Positions 34,561 to 45,880 of a DNA stretch of 64,000 bases are shown one piece after another. Origin of the DNA: Lepeophtheirus salmonis (lineage: Eukaryota > Arthropoda > Copepoda > Siphonostomatoida > Caligidae). Both the position numbers and the translations under genes were made by a program. The DNA lies in contig NC_052138.2 in the NCBI RefSeq assembly GCF_016086655.4, positions 14,384,001 through 14,448,000 of the forward strand. Direction: 5' to 3'. Every line of letters starts with the position of its first letter. Within the stretch, counting starts at the first letter, position 1. The notes beneath the pieces were generated by a model, which saw nothing but the letters and a program-made list of their open reading frames with translations, searched no databases and was not told the DNA's origin.

Positions 34561-35079
34561 GAGGCTAAATTTCTTTGAAAGGTTTCAAATCTGTCTAAGA
34601 TTTCCAGACGGACTCTAGAGGTGCACTTACATTTGTGTAAAATATTTTCCCTAATTCATTGTAGCTATAATCCCCCTAATTAATAATTGAATTTGAGTAT
34701 AAAAGAAGGGACTCTTGAGGACCATAGGCTCAAGTATCAAAACAATCATATAATGGACAAATACTATACCTACATTCATACATAACATATATAGGTAAAC
34801 ATCTCTTCCCATTCTTATCTTATTATGAGCTTGTATGTAGAATATATGTACAAACGAGGTAATCAAAATAATATATTATTACAATAACAATCAAGTAAAA
34901 AAAAAAAGAAAAAAAAAGGATAAAATAGTTATAATCATTCCTTGTTTGTTGTTCGCAGTCTCTTTTTGACTCTACATATTAAATAAGAAAAATGCTTCAT
35001 GTTCCCATTTCATTCTCCTCCCTCACATATTTATCTATCTACATAATTATAGTTGTAAATCGTAAGCCTTTTTGGAATG
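34561..35079. other. AT-rich non-coding stretch
   Basis: I see no gene in this stretch. Confidence 0.4.
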
Positions 35080-35330
35080 TACGTAATACAAAATACCGAA
35101 AATGAACAGAATATAATGCATATGTAACAATAACAGCTTGAGAAAATACAGTAAACCACATTTTGAGATTGCCAACAACAAAAACTAGCACGCTAAAAAA
35201 TGTTTAGAATTAACAACCCTAAATAAATGTTCTTATCTTTTTTTAAATGACGCGCTGAGCTTTAGCAACACACCATCCTTGCTACAACTCATCTAAAGTG
35301 ATATTCATTTATATATATATATGTATGTAG
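35080..35330 (+). repeat. A-family repeat, 3' part
   Basis: GAGATTGCCAACAACAAAAAC, CGCTAAAAAATGTTTAGAAT, GACGCGCTGAGCTTTAGCAA and CTCATCTAAAGTGATA match 17430-17700 and 21030-21150. Confidence 0.6.
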
Positions 35331-35344
35331 TGCTGGAAATTATG

Positions 35345-36160
35345 AGTATTTTGAGCATGTTAAAAAAATGAAACCGAAAATCAACATGGTAACCCTGATT
35401 GTTTGATGAATGTTTGAGAGGAGAGCAGCTTTAGCTGTGGGTAGTGGGATCGGTCCTAGGACTAATTTCCTAATCAGTATTTCCCTTCCCTCCCCCTTTT
35501 TGTCTTTTTAAAAAAATAATTCTGATCTTTTTTATTATTCAACGGTCCGAAGGACCGAGTAGTCGATCTTTCTGTCCCAGCTATCTTTTTATTATCTTCA
35601 TTTCTAGCTAGAATGGAAGAATACAAAACCGAAGAAAAAATAATGAATAATAGCTAGAACGTGATATACTTGAGCATTATACGTTCTAACCACATACCCT
35701 TCTGACGTAGTTAGTAAATTAAGTAATTTTAGGTGTTGTAGTTCGTATAAAAGACTGATAAGAAACGCTCCTTTACTGATATATTCTGCAGTCTTTTTAG
35801 TTTTTTAAGACCGATTCAACACTAGCTGTGAGATGAAGGAAATAAACACTAGCCCACTTCATATCAAACAAGGACATAGCCAGGAATGACTCTGTTTTCG
35901 ATCCTCAATTATACTCCGAGCCCCGACAAGGACTTATACTTGAGAATTGCAAGTATTACTTCCGTATAGAAAAAAATATAGAAATGGAAAATTAACTTGT
36001 ACTGGTTAATAGGAGAACATCTTAGCTATCATGACGTTTCATTAAATGAGCTGCAGTCATGAAGGAAATCAAGATAGGAAAATACTCCGTTTTACATCTT
36101 GAATTATACTCTGAATTCAACAAGGATTTACGAATACATAGGGATTTGGAGAGCGCGAGG
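35345..36160 (+). repeat. A-family repeat, two units, first split by an H element
   Basis: Unit one starts AACCGAAAATCAACATGGTA, runs to TTTAGCTGTG at 35439, is interrupted by an H MITE, and resumes at TAGCTGTGAGATGAAGG (35823) through CTCCGTTTTCGATCCTC. Unit two (about 35955-36160) repeats AGCTATCATGACGTTTCATT and ACTCCGTTTTACATCTTGAA. The 66-codon frame at 36059-36259 is a by-product. Confidence 0.65.
35440..35822 (+). mobile_element. H-family hAT-like MITE with 8-bp target duplication
   Basis: TAGCTGTG lies at 35432-35439 and again at 35823-35830. Between them is 383 bp with inverted ends: GGTAGTGGGATCGGTCCTA on the left, and GTGTTGAATCGGTCTTA as the reverse complement of the right. An 8-bp duplication is typical of hAT transposition. 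The element interrupts an A repeat whose other copies lack it. It has no coding capacity. Confidence 0.8.
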
Positions 36161-36260
36161 AAAAGGCAGGAGCGAGAATTTAACTATCCCAAAATTAAAA
36201 CCCTTGTTAACATCAGGTGCTTTATGATTTTGTGTGAGGAAAATGAAAAAATGCCATGAG
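36150..36260 (+). repeat. L repeat, copy 1
   Basis: GAGGAAAAGGCAGGAGCGAG, AAACCCTTGTTAACATCA and GAGGAAAATGAAAAAATG align with 53880-53990. It follows A-family sequence here. Confidence 0.45.
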
Positions 36261-36489
36261 GAGGAGAACCTTCTATATTTCAAACAGCATCAGTGCAAGG
36301 AAAATGTTATAGTTCGATAAATATCTTTCTATTATTATGCATTTAAAAATATACACCAAAGATATTAGCGGGAATTCTTCCTTAAAAGACAAATATCTAC
36401 ACTAAGACGATCTATTTAAGAATGAACAATTTATCTCTACAAAAAAACCATTCCTACACGTATAGCTTTTATTATACATTAAAATGGGA

Positions 36490-36610
36490 TGTTTTCTCCT
36501 GAAGAATAATGATAATAGTTTACACTGTTTTTTTGCCAACCTAAAAAAACACGCAATCTACAAAATACTTAGAATTCCCAATCCTAGACAAAATATCCTC
36601 TCATACCCAG
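36490..36610 (+). repeat. A-family repeat tail
   Basis: TTTTCTCCTGAAGAATAATG, TTGCCAACCTAAAAAAACACG and ATACTTAGAATTCCCAATCC match the A 3' part. Confidence 0.5.
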
Positions 36611-37134
36611 TATGATTGTTGCAAAAGATCCCATAAACTACATAACAAGTAAATGGATGAAGAGGACCTTAGGGCGTTCCTCAAAGGCACAGAAACGTGC
36701 CTGCGTTTATCATTATTATTCATACGGTGTACGTCGTACGGGCATGCACAAATGTATTCTTAATTGGCACTTGACATACAGCAATTTAAAAAATCACTGA
36801 TTGAATAATTGTTTTTGCCATTCTCGTAGTTATATAATATTAATAAGTAAGTACTACATATTATTTGTAGGACTCTTTGTCCATACAGAGTCATTTTATT
36901 AATCAAAATGAGTTTTATGCCTTGAATGCCCTTCTCTCTGCCTAAGTGGATGTATATATGCATGCAATTATGCAAATATTATCAGAAGGTATCAAGGGCA
37001 AAAATTGTCATTATCGGATGGCATATGACCTCATATTATTAGCAAGTAGGTATAAGTAAAGCTCATCTACAAATGTATATATTTCCACATACCTAGGTAC
37101 ATATTTAGGCACAGTATTGATGGTATAATATATA
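36611..37134. other. AT-rich non-coding stretch
   Basis: Short frames at 36612-36800 (plus) and 36760-36975 (minus) lack motifs. Confidence 0.4.
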
Positions 37135-38093
37135 CCAGGTGCGTAATCGAAAAGTATACATTTTCAATCTGGAATTTATCAAGTCCAATTTGGGAAAATA
37201 GGGAAACTTTTCTCAAATGTTGTCACATGCGTTATACTAATCTTCGACAAGGGCCTTGATGCACCACTGAAAGTCCTTTGATAGGTGTTAGTAATGTAGT
37301 TTGGGCTCATAAAGTTTCAATACTCATCATAAATCATTCACTGAATCATATATACATTTTTTTGCAAAAAAAATTCCAAAGTTAATTTTGAAATATTAAA
37401 TTTTATAGAATTTTTTTTTTCAAAAATCCATACCTATTCTCAAAAATTTCATAAATCCAAAGCTGTTCACAAAAAATTAATTTTTTTCTAAAAAAAATTC
37501 AAAATTCCTTAATGGCCTAGCCCCAGTTGATAAAGCCTTGAGAGGCTTCGAGATTCGGTGTCCTGGCCTCGACATGCCACTAAAAAGATAAGTCGAGCGG
37601 GTTAGCACCTGTTGAGTATGGTGGCCACATTGTTTTCGGCCAGAATGGAATGTTGGTCTCCAAAAAGGACTGTGTAACCTTTGCTGTATCGGTGCACCCT
37701 CTTTTGAAGCTCATCTCCATGCCAATACATTCATTAATGGCCTTCATGATATTGTAAATAGTCTGCCTGACTGCCTAAGTAAAGTTTCGAATCTCTGTTG
37801 GTGTGTGTTTCGCGCGAAGTAGAGCAGCAATTCTTTTGTCTCATTGTGAGGCCATTTTTCCATTCATTGTATTCATTTTTTTTTGGAAGGGATGTCAATA
37901 AGCATAGTTGGTCAGCTGGTTTTTTCCTATTTTTCTCTTTTATAAATGTTCATATTTGAACTACGAATCCGGTATATTACACTTGCTATATTACATTATT
38001 AAGTTTGAGTATTACTATAACTCGAAAAACAGTATGTCAGCTATTTTTTATACTTCTTTTTTACAAGTGTTCAGATTCCAACTATGCACCCCG
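37135..38093 (-). mobile_element. Tc1/mariner element, deleted and carrying a T insertion
   Basis: On the minus strand the N-terminal region reads RIAALLRAKHTPTEIRN (helix-turn-helix-like) near 37830. It continues through VRQTIYNIMKAI and jumps to IPFWPKTMWPP...NPLDLSFWWHVEA with stops (about 37560-37680). CIKALVED near the other end looks C-terminal. Left end CCAGGTGCGTAATCGAAAAG and right end (reverse) CGGGGTGCATAGTTGGAA form imperfect inverted repeats, each beside TA. A T-rich T-family piece interrupts it at about 37345-37515. The middle of the transposase is missing. Confidence 0.7.
37345..37515 (-). mobile_element. T-family fragment inside a mariner copy
   Basis: GCAAAAAAAATTCC, AATCCATACCTATTCTCAAA and CAAAGCTGTTCACAAAAAATT are reverse-complement T units. 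The GC-rich end (CCTTAATGGCCTAGCCCC) is worn. Confidence 0.5.
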
Positions 38094-38744
38094 TACATAC
38101 ATACATAAGGCACTTATTCCCTTTAAGAAACAACCAAACAAGAGAGAAACAAGTCCGCCTACATCTTTGATTAGATGATCCGAATGGTTTTATGCGTATA
38201 CATATTATATTCCATACCTATTATAATATATAGGTACGCACAGGGGATCCCCCTTCACCTTTTGATCTTTCCTCACCCCTGCGCTAATTACGTCATAGGT
38301 AGGAAGCTAAAGATACATGAATAATTATCCATTGAAATATATACACAACGTGGAAAGTATTTTTTTAATGTTCGTAACTACAAAAACATCCCTGAATCAT
38401 AGGTAATAATTTACCTATTTAAGCAAAAAAAAAAAAGTAGCATACTTAAGCATATATGACAGTATGTACGTACACGCATAAAGCTCACCAGTAGTAGTAG
38501 TCGTCAAGATGTCTGCAAAGGGCCCTTCAGGTAGACTTTTCTTCTTTTTATATTTTAGAAATCATGCAGCCTGGCTCTTCTTTTAGGTTTTTTTTTGCAA
38601 AAGACTCTTTATAAGGAGCCCCCAAAAACACTTCAGAGGTTAAAATACTATCACTCCACAAATAAAATAATTAGCTGCCATGCCACCTTTTTGTGGTTTG
38701 GAAAGATTGCGTGACCCATGAAAAACTGTGTCAAATTATATCTA
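38094..38744. other. AT-rich non-coding stretch
   Basis: No gene is seen. A purine/pyrimidine-mixed patch at 38240-38300 with GGATCCCCCTTCACC has no open frame of note. Confidence 0.4.
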
Positions 38745-39313
38745 CAGAGCTCGAAGATGAATGTTTAATTATTATTTTTTTAAATCCCGTGTAATGTATA
38801 GATAAACAACATTCATTCAGTCTAATTTCGTCACAATGGAAGAACTATATTTCGAGCTTCCGGAAATACAGTTCACAGAGAAGGAACAGAGATGCGCCGT
38901 AATAAGACTGTTAGGGGATGTCTTAACGGGGATCTCAAATGGCATTCCTACAAGATGTAAACCGGACAGATTTGTGGCCCCCAAAATCCCTATCTTAATC
39001 TGACAGATTATTTTGTCTGGGGTTACATTGAAGCACACACTAATAGACGTCCCCAGACAACCAAAGCAAGTCTGGTAGTCGCCATCAAGAAGCACTTCGC
39101 ATCCATGCCCATGGAACTCGTCATCAAGGTCTGCTCTACCGTCAGACACCGTATCGAGGCTGGGGGCCTTTATAGCGAGTAACCCTCAAAACAAATGACC
39201 TATAATGACTTTGTTTTTCATTTGAAATAAAAATATTAAAAAATACGGATTCTATATATATATTTTATATTCGTTAATACAAGAGAGGGCGCGGATTTCA
39301 TCTTCGAGCCCTG
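38745..39313 (+). mobile_element. Internally deleted Tc1/mariner element with intact ends
   Basis: Terminal inverted repeats CAGAGCTCGAAGATGAA (left) and CAGGGCTCGAAGATGAA (right, reverse complement) are each flanked by TA, the usual target site. A frame from ATG 38836 begins MEELYFELPEIQF...EKEQRCAVIRLLGD (N-terminal). The C-terminal half follows from about 38960: TDYFVWGYIEAHTNRRPQTT...IEAGGLYSE stop at about 39183. The central catalytic region is absent. Total length is 569 bp against about 1.3 kb for full elements, so it is non-autonomous. The 110-codon minus-strand frame is antisense to this. Confidence 0.85.
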
Positions 39314-39389
39314 TATACGTACTGCATCAATCTTACGTTGTTACCTAGCTGGCACAAAAATATAAAGTCTAAATAGTTTATTTATAATA

Positions 39390-40200
39390 CAGATGTAAAA
39401 AAGACTAATGATAAAAAAACCATTATTTTCTTACTCTGAATTCAATTTTCATTCGATTCTCAAATTAATTTTTTTAATATGTTAATACACATGTCCACAC
39501 ATGTTGGCATTGTTAGTTTTTTTTTTTTTTATAAATGAAGAGATTAGTAGTCTTTTGGTTTTTCCGCATTTTTTCAATATTGAAAAAATAAAAAGAAATG
39601 GACAGAAAAAATCAATTAGGGGAAATTTGTTTAAAACTTTCATTCACAAGTTTAAAAGAGAATTGAAGGCCTTTAAAGGACTTGGCTTCCTCCGACACAT
39701 CGAAAAAAGTCTGAAGACTTTTGGGGCCCAAACTAGCCGGATCTGGATCCAAAGATGTTTTTTTTTGTGTGGAGTGCGATCGAACGACAAAACAACTGAA
39801 CCCCCTGCAACACCAAAGACGAACTTATCAGTCGGATCAAAAAGGAATTCTAGGATTTGCCAAGGGACAAAGTGGGAAAGGCATGCTCGCGCTTTCGGTC
39901 TCGTATAGAGACTGTAATTGAGGCTGGAGGTGTTTTGATTGAATAAAATAAATCCAAATCCAACAAGCTTTCAGAATCTGCTTTTATTTTTTTTTTAATT
40001 TGGAAAGAAAATTGCAATATTAATTATGAATATATATTTATTAATTAACAAAATTAATTCCAAATTAAAAACGGAAAATGAAAAATGGCTGATATTGTCA
40101 ACATACGTTGTGGAAATGTGTAGCAACTTAATAAGAGCATAAATTTGAGAATTGAGCTCGAAATGAGACAATAACAGTTTCTTTTTTATCAGAGTAGTAC
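39390..40200 (+). mobile_element. Tc1/mariner element with degraded transposase
   Basis: C-terminal transposase is visible in one frame at about 39808-39947: DELISRIKKEF, a stop, DLPRDKVGKACSRFRSRIE and TVIEAGGVLIE then TAA. Upstream frames are shifted (FKGLGFLRHIEKSLKTFG). The edges match the transposase-less copy 16095-16640, including ATTCTCAAATTAATTTTT and GTCAACATACGTTGTGGA. The long 135-codon frame mixes these shifted segments and is not a host gene. Confidence 0.75.
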
Positions 40201-40899
40201 ATAAGGAGGGCGCATAAGCACCTTGGAGCTTAAAATACCATCACTCCAAATATGAAATAGTGAGTTGTATATAGTATTCTTAAAATACAGATGTATGTAT
40301 GTAAATAAACAGGTGTTCATTATAAATGGAATCTCCTTAATTGATGATGAGTAAATAAAAGGAATCACAAGACACACACAAAAAAATAAATAAAATGTTC
40401 CTTTAATAATAAATTATTATTCATACATTTTATTAATTAACCAAGGCTCTTGTCACAGTCACCTCCCACTCCTCCGGAATTTAAGACTTTCAAAACTACA
40501 GCGTATTTTATGTGTGTACATAATTAGTATCATATATGTTGCTGTTCTTGCATGATCTTATATATATTATAATGAATGAATGGATTTAATTATTGTGCCT
40601 CCCAGTTCTACATATATTTTATTTGAAGTATCCATGTTTTTAAAATACTCGGCAAAAGGGCCTTCTTCCAAGTTGACCGTGTATTGATTTTGATGCTTTT
40701 ATTTTAGGGCAGAAAAAAATAATAATAATAATAATAGATTATTATGAGGATTTGAAATAATGAATAGAACGGGATTTAATAAATCATGTTGAACAAAAAC
40801 CAAGCTAAATAAATTACTTTTCGCACACAATTTGTCCATTCAGCACAATGGACACAAAATGAAAGGACGTTCCCAATACAGCAAATGAATCTATATGTA
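40201..40899. other. AT-rich non-coding stretch
   Basis: An AAT microsatellite lies at about 40717-40735. I see no gene. Confidence 0.4.
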
Positions 40900-41360
40900 C
40901 AGGGCCCTGCTTCACAATTGCCACAAACTTTTACCTCATTCAGATCCTGAACAAATGCGTTTTGACGATTTTTTGGTTTAATATTAATTTTCAAGTTGAC
41001 CTCCATTACTTTCAATCACTGCCTCAATTCCCCACAGAATTATCGGCAGGTCATGGGGAGCTTTGCAGACACGTGCTTGATGGTTACCTTGATGGACATC
41101 AGCCGAGGGTTTGGTGGCGCAGACATGCATTTCCAACTCCCCTTAGACATATAAGTCCACGGGGTTCATGTCAAGAGATTTGGAGGGGCACGTTTAGGGT
41201 CCCAAAAGGATGTCTCATTAGCCTTGTGAGCAGGTGCAGAGTCCTATTCGAACAGGTTGAGCCTTCCATTCTCCTTCTTGTCCAACCTCAGAACATCCAA
41301 GTAGACCACTGTGTTCACTATGTCTCTCAGATTGAGCTCCATTGCTGTTGAGGATGCAGA
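40900..41360 (-). pseudogene. Tc1/mariner transposase C-terminal fragment, minus strand
   Basis: On the minus strand, from about 41345 down, I read VVYLDVLRLDKKENG, FE-stop-DSAPAHKANET (second catalytic-Asp region), then a shifted WDPKRAPPN and WTYMSKGELEMHVCATKPSAD. It ends IEAVIESNGGQLEN at about 40985. Several stops and frameshifts break it. The outer end CAGGGCCCTGCTTCACAATT at 40900, next to TA, may be a terminal repeat; no partner was found. The 129-codon plus-strand frame is antisense. Confidence 0.75.
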
Positions 41361-42985
41361 GAACCACGAATGGAACCCGTACTTTTTGTATATATTATAT
41401 GCTCATAATTATGAGTGAAGTAAATCAATATTATGGGGGTATTTTAACAAAATTCAAATAAGCATTCTTCTGATATTGGGAAAAATGACATAATGCTCTG
41501 TTTCTTATATTCTGGATCATTGTTTTTTATACAATCTTTAGCCAGGATCATCTTTACCAGGAGCACCATATGATGTTTTTGCTCACGAATATTTTCTTCA
41601 TTTGTCTTGAATAATCATTTGATCTATTTTTATACAAAAAACTAATAATTTTTTGATGGGAAGCTTGACAGCTATATCATTCATCCATTCTGAACGTGTT
41701 AGACCACTCTGTCTGAAAGCTTTAAAACAAAATAGCGATCATTTTCCTTTATGACGTATGCAACTTTTTCTTCCCTTCACAGAATTAACCCTTTTAATTC
41801 AGGATGAATTGATAGAGACTGCGTAGTTAGTGATATAGTAATATTCAAGTACATTCTACGCCCCTAGCAGACAAACAAGTTACGCTACGACCAGTACTTT
41901 GCACAAATGTTGATCACGTGGTCTTCGTTTCGCCACTTGCTCTGTTCTATTATGTACCTACATAATATCAAATTGAATTAGGAAATATCTGAAGAAAATG
42001 ACTATTTTAGTACAGATACTAATTAATGACATATTTAAGAACCTTGGTGATAAAGTATATTTATCTTAAGTAGATAAATACATACACACATATATATGTA
42101 GAGAGGAGCCTTCTCATTAACAGGTCGGTTCTTTCTTCACACATGCACATATGCAAGCTTCGTAAGTAAATGCAATCCTCAAGGCTTTGGCATTCAAAAC
42201 AATTTACACTTATACGTATAAGCAACAGAGGGAGAGAAGGATATCTACTAGAAATTGAGGTAAATAAAGGCCTCGGTTTAATTGACAGTTAGTGTCCATA
42301 ATATTATGTATTAATAACGAGAAGAAAGGCAAATACATAGTCCCCTCTACCTCTCATTGAAGCCCTTAGGGTTTGGAGTAATAATATGTAATGAGATACA
42401 CTACAAAAAAAATATATATACAAAGATACAAAAGTGAATGTATGTATATACCTAGCTCATACGACCACTTTATGAGAGTTTGAAAGGTTGGGTAACACAT
42501 ATCAAAGTGAGTCCAATGATTTATAAATGTATGATGATATCAATTTTCAGGAGAAAAGGGATTGACTCAAATTTTAGTATGTGGTATTATTAACAGTAGA
42601 CCAGCGCAGAAATGAAATTAGGGATCTGTAAGTCAATCCAGCTCTGAGGCCTTGAAGATGAAGTAATTATCCTTTTGATGAATATTTAATTATCTATACC
42701 AAAGCAGTTAAAGGCAAGTATAATACATCATTGAAAAACATTCATTTAGCTTAACAAAGCTTATGATATATATTAATATATTTTTTGATTTTTGTTATAA
42801 AAAAAGAAGGAAGAAATGACCTTATTTTTTTACGTTAAATTTTTCAAGGTCCTAGATATTTTTTTAAAATTTAAACGTAGATAGGTAGAACCTTTATAAA
42901 TTTAAAACAACAAATGTAGAATGAAAAATTCATGATTTATACATCCTCTAAGGTGGATCTATCTCACGGCATGACCTTTGCCAAC
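41361..42985. other. AT-rich non-coding stretch
   Basis: No gene is seen. GAGGCCTTGAAGATGAAGTA to CATTCATTTAGCTT (about 42645-42760) resembles the left end of the 38745 element and may be a solo remnant. Confidence 0.35.
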
Positions 42986-42989
42986 ACTA

Positions 42990-43225
42990 AAATATACCAA
43001 GTATTTTTAGTCAGCTGTCAACGTTTCTGCTTCTTTGCTCTTTATCAGTGTTCTGTACGTGGATTGGTTGAATACGAATTAATCCTTGTTAAGCTGCATC
43101 CAGTTCTTAACAATCATTCAAGAATAGTTCCATGATTGGGGAGAATTGGCTAACTTCCTCCTGTTTTTGGGCCTTTTTTCTATTTATTTACTAAGTAAAG
43201 TTTGCGTGATACAATACACGTAGGT
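42990..43225 (+). repeat. F-family repeat, near-complete
   Basis: TCAGCTGTCAACGTTTCTGC, GATTGGTTGAATACGA, GGGGAGAATTGGCTAAC, TTTTGGGCCTTTTTTC and TTGCGTGATACAATAC follow the F order. Confidence 0.65.
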
Positions 43226-43329
43226 AAGATAAATCTATATTCTTTTGAGGGGAAATATACTCTACAAAGAGGGAGGTCGTCTCTATAGTTGTAACTTAAA
43301 CAAGAGTATATATATGATGATGATGTTGA

Positions 43330-43614
43330 TTTTTTTTTTTTTCGGGGGGACAGCTTGGTCTTTGGAATTAAATTATTTTTAGGGGAAAAATTCAAAAATC
43401 CACAGTTTTTCACAAAAAAATTAAATAAAATTTTAAATATTAAATTTTTTGGAAAAAAATTTGAAAAATTCATAGCTGTATGTTAAAAAAAAAATTATTG
43501 GAACAAAATTTAAAATATTAAATGTTTTGCTTTTCTGTATAATTTGCCCGAATGACTTTTTTTTAAGAAAATAAAAAACTTTCCTCTCCAGCCCACCCCC
43601 TATGAACGCCCCTG
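43330..43614 (-). mobile_element. T-family element, inverted
   Basis: The right edge CACCCCCTATGAACGCCCCTG is a reverse T left end. The interior has AAAATCCACAGTTTTTCAC and AAATTTTTTGGAAAAAAA units. The other terminus is not clear. The minus-strand 97-codon frame here is repeat translation. Confidence 0.55.
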
Positions 43615-43965
43615 ATGATAATTGAAGGATTTCGTGTGATATGAGAGCCTCAAAATGATCGTGCTGATAAAAACGTGTTCCATTGGGAAAAACTTACAAA
43701 TGGGTGGTAACTTAATTATATTCATATTCCAATGTTGTCATATCTGATGATGTAATTAAAAATAAATTAATTAATGAGGAATGGGAAAAATACAACAAAA
43801 AAACCACAACCCTAGAATCAACGATATGCAAAGGTAATTGAAACAATATATAGTCTTGGGCGTAAAGAAGATAATTCCAAATGATGGAGGAGAGGCCACA
43901 GATGGGATCAATGATTCCCCACGAACCATGAAACAACTCTCTGAAGAATTTCCCCGTTTATGTAT
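43615..43965. other. AT-rich non-coding stretch
   Basis: Overlapping minus frames (43712-43936, 43771-44016) lack motifs. Confidence 0.4.
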
Positions 43966-44494
43966 CAGGAGCGTCCGCAGGGGGGAGATGGAGGTGCTGT
44001 AGCCCCCTCCCCCCAAACAAATTTAAGGAATTTTTGATTCTTAGTAGGAAATTGTTTTTTCAAAAAAATTTAAAATTTAATAAATATTCAAATTTTTTGC
44101 AGGAAAATTTAGTGGATTTTTGAAATTTTTCTCTTGAAAAATTTAGCATTTGAAACTTAATTTTATAAATTTTGTTCCAAAAAAATCCGTTTTTTCTGCA
44201 CAGCTCTGGATTTTTTCCCCCAAAAATCTAATTCTTTTAGAACATCCATGGATTCTTCAAATTTTTCTCCGAAAATTATAATAATTGAATTTTTTTTTTC
44301 AATAACTATCAATTTTTGAATTTTTTTTTCGAAAAATTTAATATTTGAAACTTGATTTTTGAAATGTTTTCCCAAAATCATAATTTTTTATAAACACCTC
44401 TAGATTTTTAAATTTTTTTTTCAGAAATATTTAATTTTTCAAACATTTTCCACAAAAAATGAAGAAAGAAAATATAATCCTGCGGAACCCCATG
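43966..44494 (+). mobile_element. T-family element, well-preserved ends
   Basis: The left end is CAGGAGCGTCCGCAGGGG followed by GGTGCTGTAGCCCCC. The right end is ATAATCCTGCGGAACCCC. ATGTAT occurs directly before (43960-43965) and at 44492-44497, a candidate target duplication. T-rich units with GGATTTTTGAAATTTTTC fill the interior. Confidence 0.7.
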
Positions 44495-44996
44495 TATATA
44501 CACATTGTTCAAGTGAAAATATCAAGAGTTACGTCCTATAAAACCTTGCCATGCGATTTCTCTTTGGAGGAGTTGGAGACCAAGACAATGAAATAGGGTA
44601 TGGGCTTATTTCTTGGAATTGCATTTGTACAAATGCATGACTCAATTGGAAAAGAAAAAGAACCAATCCAAAGGAATAAAAACAAACAAGAAAACCCACT
44701 GGTTGCATCCATATTTGAATAACTTTTGACCATAACCAATGTCTCTTAATAATATAGGAGTTTATTTATGTATTTTTATGGTAGGTATATATTTTATTTT
44801 TCTTCAAAACATCACATCAATTTAACGAATCTTTCAAAAAATAAATAATATATTGTACATCTTCTACCTATTTATAATATACATACGTAAAAATCATTAA
44901 TGAGTATGGAAGAGGGAGATCTCAAGGATACAACAACAAGGGAAGAGAGGAGTATACCCTGATGCCCCTCAAAGGAGTAGGCTACATACATACATA
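44495..44996. other. AT-rich non-coding stretch
   Basis: A 67-codon minus frame at 44536-44739 lacks motifs. No gene is called. Confidence 0.4.
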
Positions 44997-45365
44997 GTAG
45001 TGTTGTGGTTGGTTTGAACATCCTGGACCGGTCTGAGATTATTATAATTTTCTAGTTCGCTCATTTAAAGAAGTTTGGTCTGGATCGGCCTCAAATAAAA
45101 ATTTGTTCTAGGCCGACACTATAGATGAATAGTTGATGACGTCATGTGTGTTACAAAACTGTGAAATTAGTTAAAATGATGTCTTTAAATCTGTTGCATA
45201 AGTCATATTTGTACAACTCATAAGTCAGAGTAAGTAAGAAAATCGGTCCATGGATTGGGACGGAAAAATTGGTTCACGATTTTAAAACGATTAACTTTCG
45301 GTCAATTATTTAAGACAGTACCAACAATAAATCAGTCTTGGACCGAGTGTCCACCAGAAATGTGA
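44997..45365 (+). mobile_element. M-family hAT-like element
   Basis: It starts TAGTGTTGTGGTTGGTTTG, a hAT-like terminus shared with D. GACGTCATGTGTGTTAC and ATATTTGTACAACTCATAAG match 6370-6860. The right limit is unclear because hAT-derived sequence follows. Confidence 0.5.
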
Positions 45366-45694
45366 ACTCACTGAAACTTTAGGGCGAGTCCGAGTCCAAC
45401 TTGAACTGCAAGATCAATTCTAATAGGAATTTCAAGTCCAAGTCCCTAATTTGTCAACCTACACACTTGGATAGACGTATATTGCAATCTGTCATTCAAT
45501 CTTGATGAACGCAACCACAAACACTCAATACTCTGCAAAGGGGTCCACATACCAAAGTAGGTGAGTAATATACATTTAAATAATATAGTTTTGATTTGCA
45601 TAAAAAACGGAAGGTAAAAGTTATCTTCAAAACTAAACATTTTCGTTTCAATTATGCATATTTACAAATATTACAAAAGACAAACCAAGAATAT

Positions 45695-45880
45695 TTACGT
45701 ATTACAGTTTGCTCTTAAGAAAATGATTGCATTTAGAAGATCCTCATTCATTGATGCCCTCTGGTCACTTAAAATGAATTTAATAGCGGAGAACAATCGT
45801 TCGACCCTCACTTGTGACGATAACATTAGCCCGAATTCACGAGGTATACATGGAAGTATCTTTGTCGGAGCGAGGTTCAT
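45695..45880 (-). pseudogene. hAT transposase dimerisation-domain fragment
   Basis: The minus-strand frame ends SSQVRVERLFSAIKFILS, then DQRASMNEDLLNAIIFLRAN. This is the hAT C-terminal dimerisation motif (xxVERxFS...R..L..E.......L..N). It is the terminal part only; the BED finger and catalytic domain are absent. Nearby, CTCTCAACACTAATG at about 46052-46066 gives a TAGTGTTG-type terminus on the reverse strand, so this may be the 3' end of the source element for the MITEs here. The frame-to-element link is inference. Confidence 0.75.

Noticed and set aside
36059..36259. 66-codon plus frame that looks charged and protein-like
   Set aside because: It lies across A-family and L repeat sequence; homologous copies elsewhere do not keep the frame.
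38817..39149. 110-codon minus frame
   Set aside because: It is antisense to a deleted mariner element whose plus-strand reading matches transposase.
39501..39908. 135-codon plus frame, the second longest in the window
   Set aside because: It mixes several frames of a broken mariner transposase; the recognisable C-terminus is in another frame.
40962..41351. 129-codon plus frame
   Set aside because: It is antisense to a minus-strand mariner transposase fragment.
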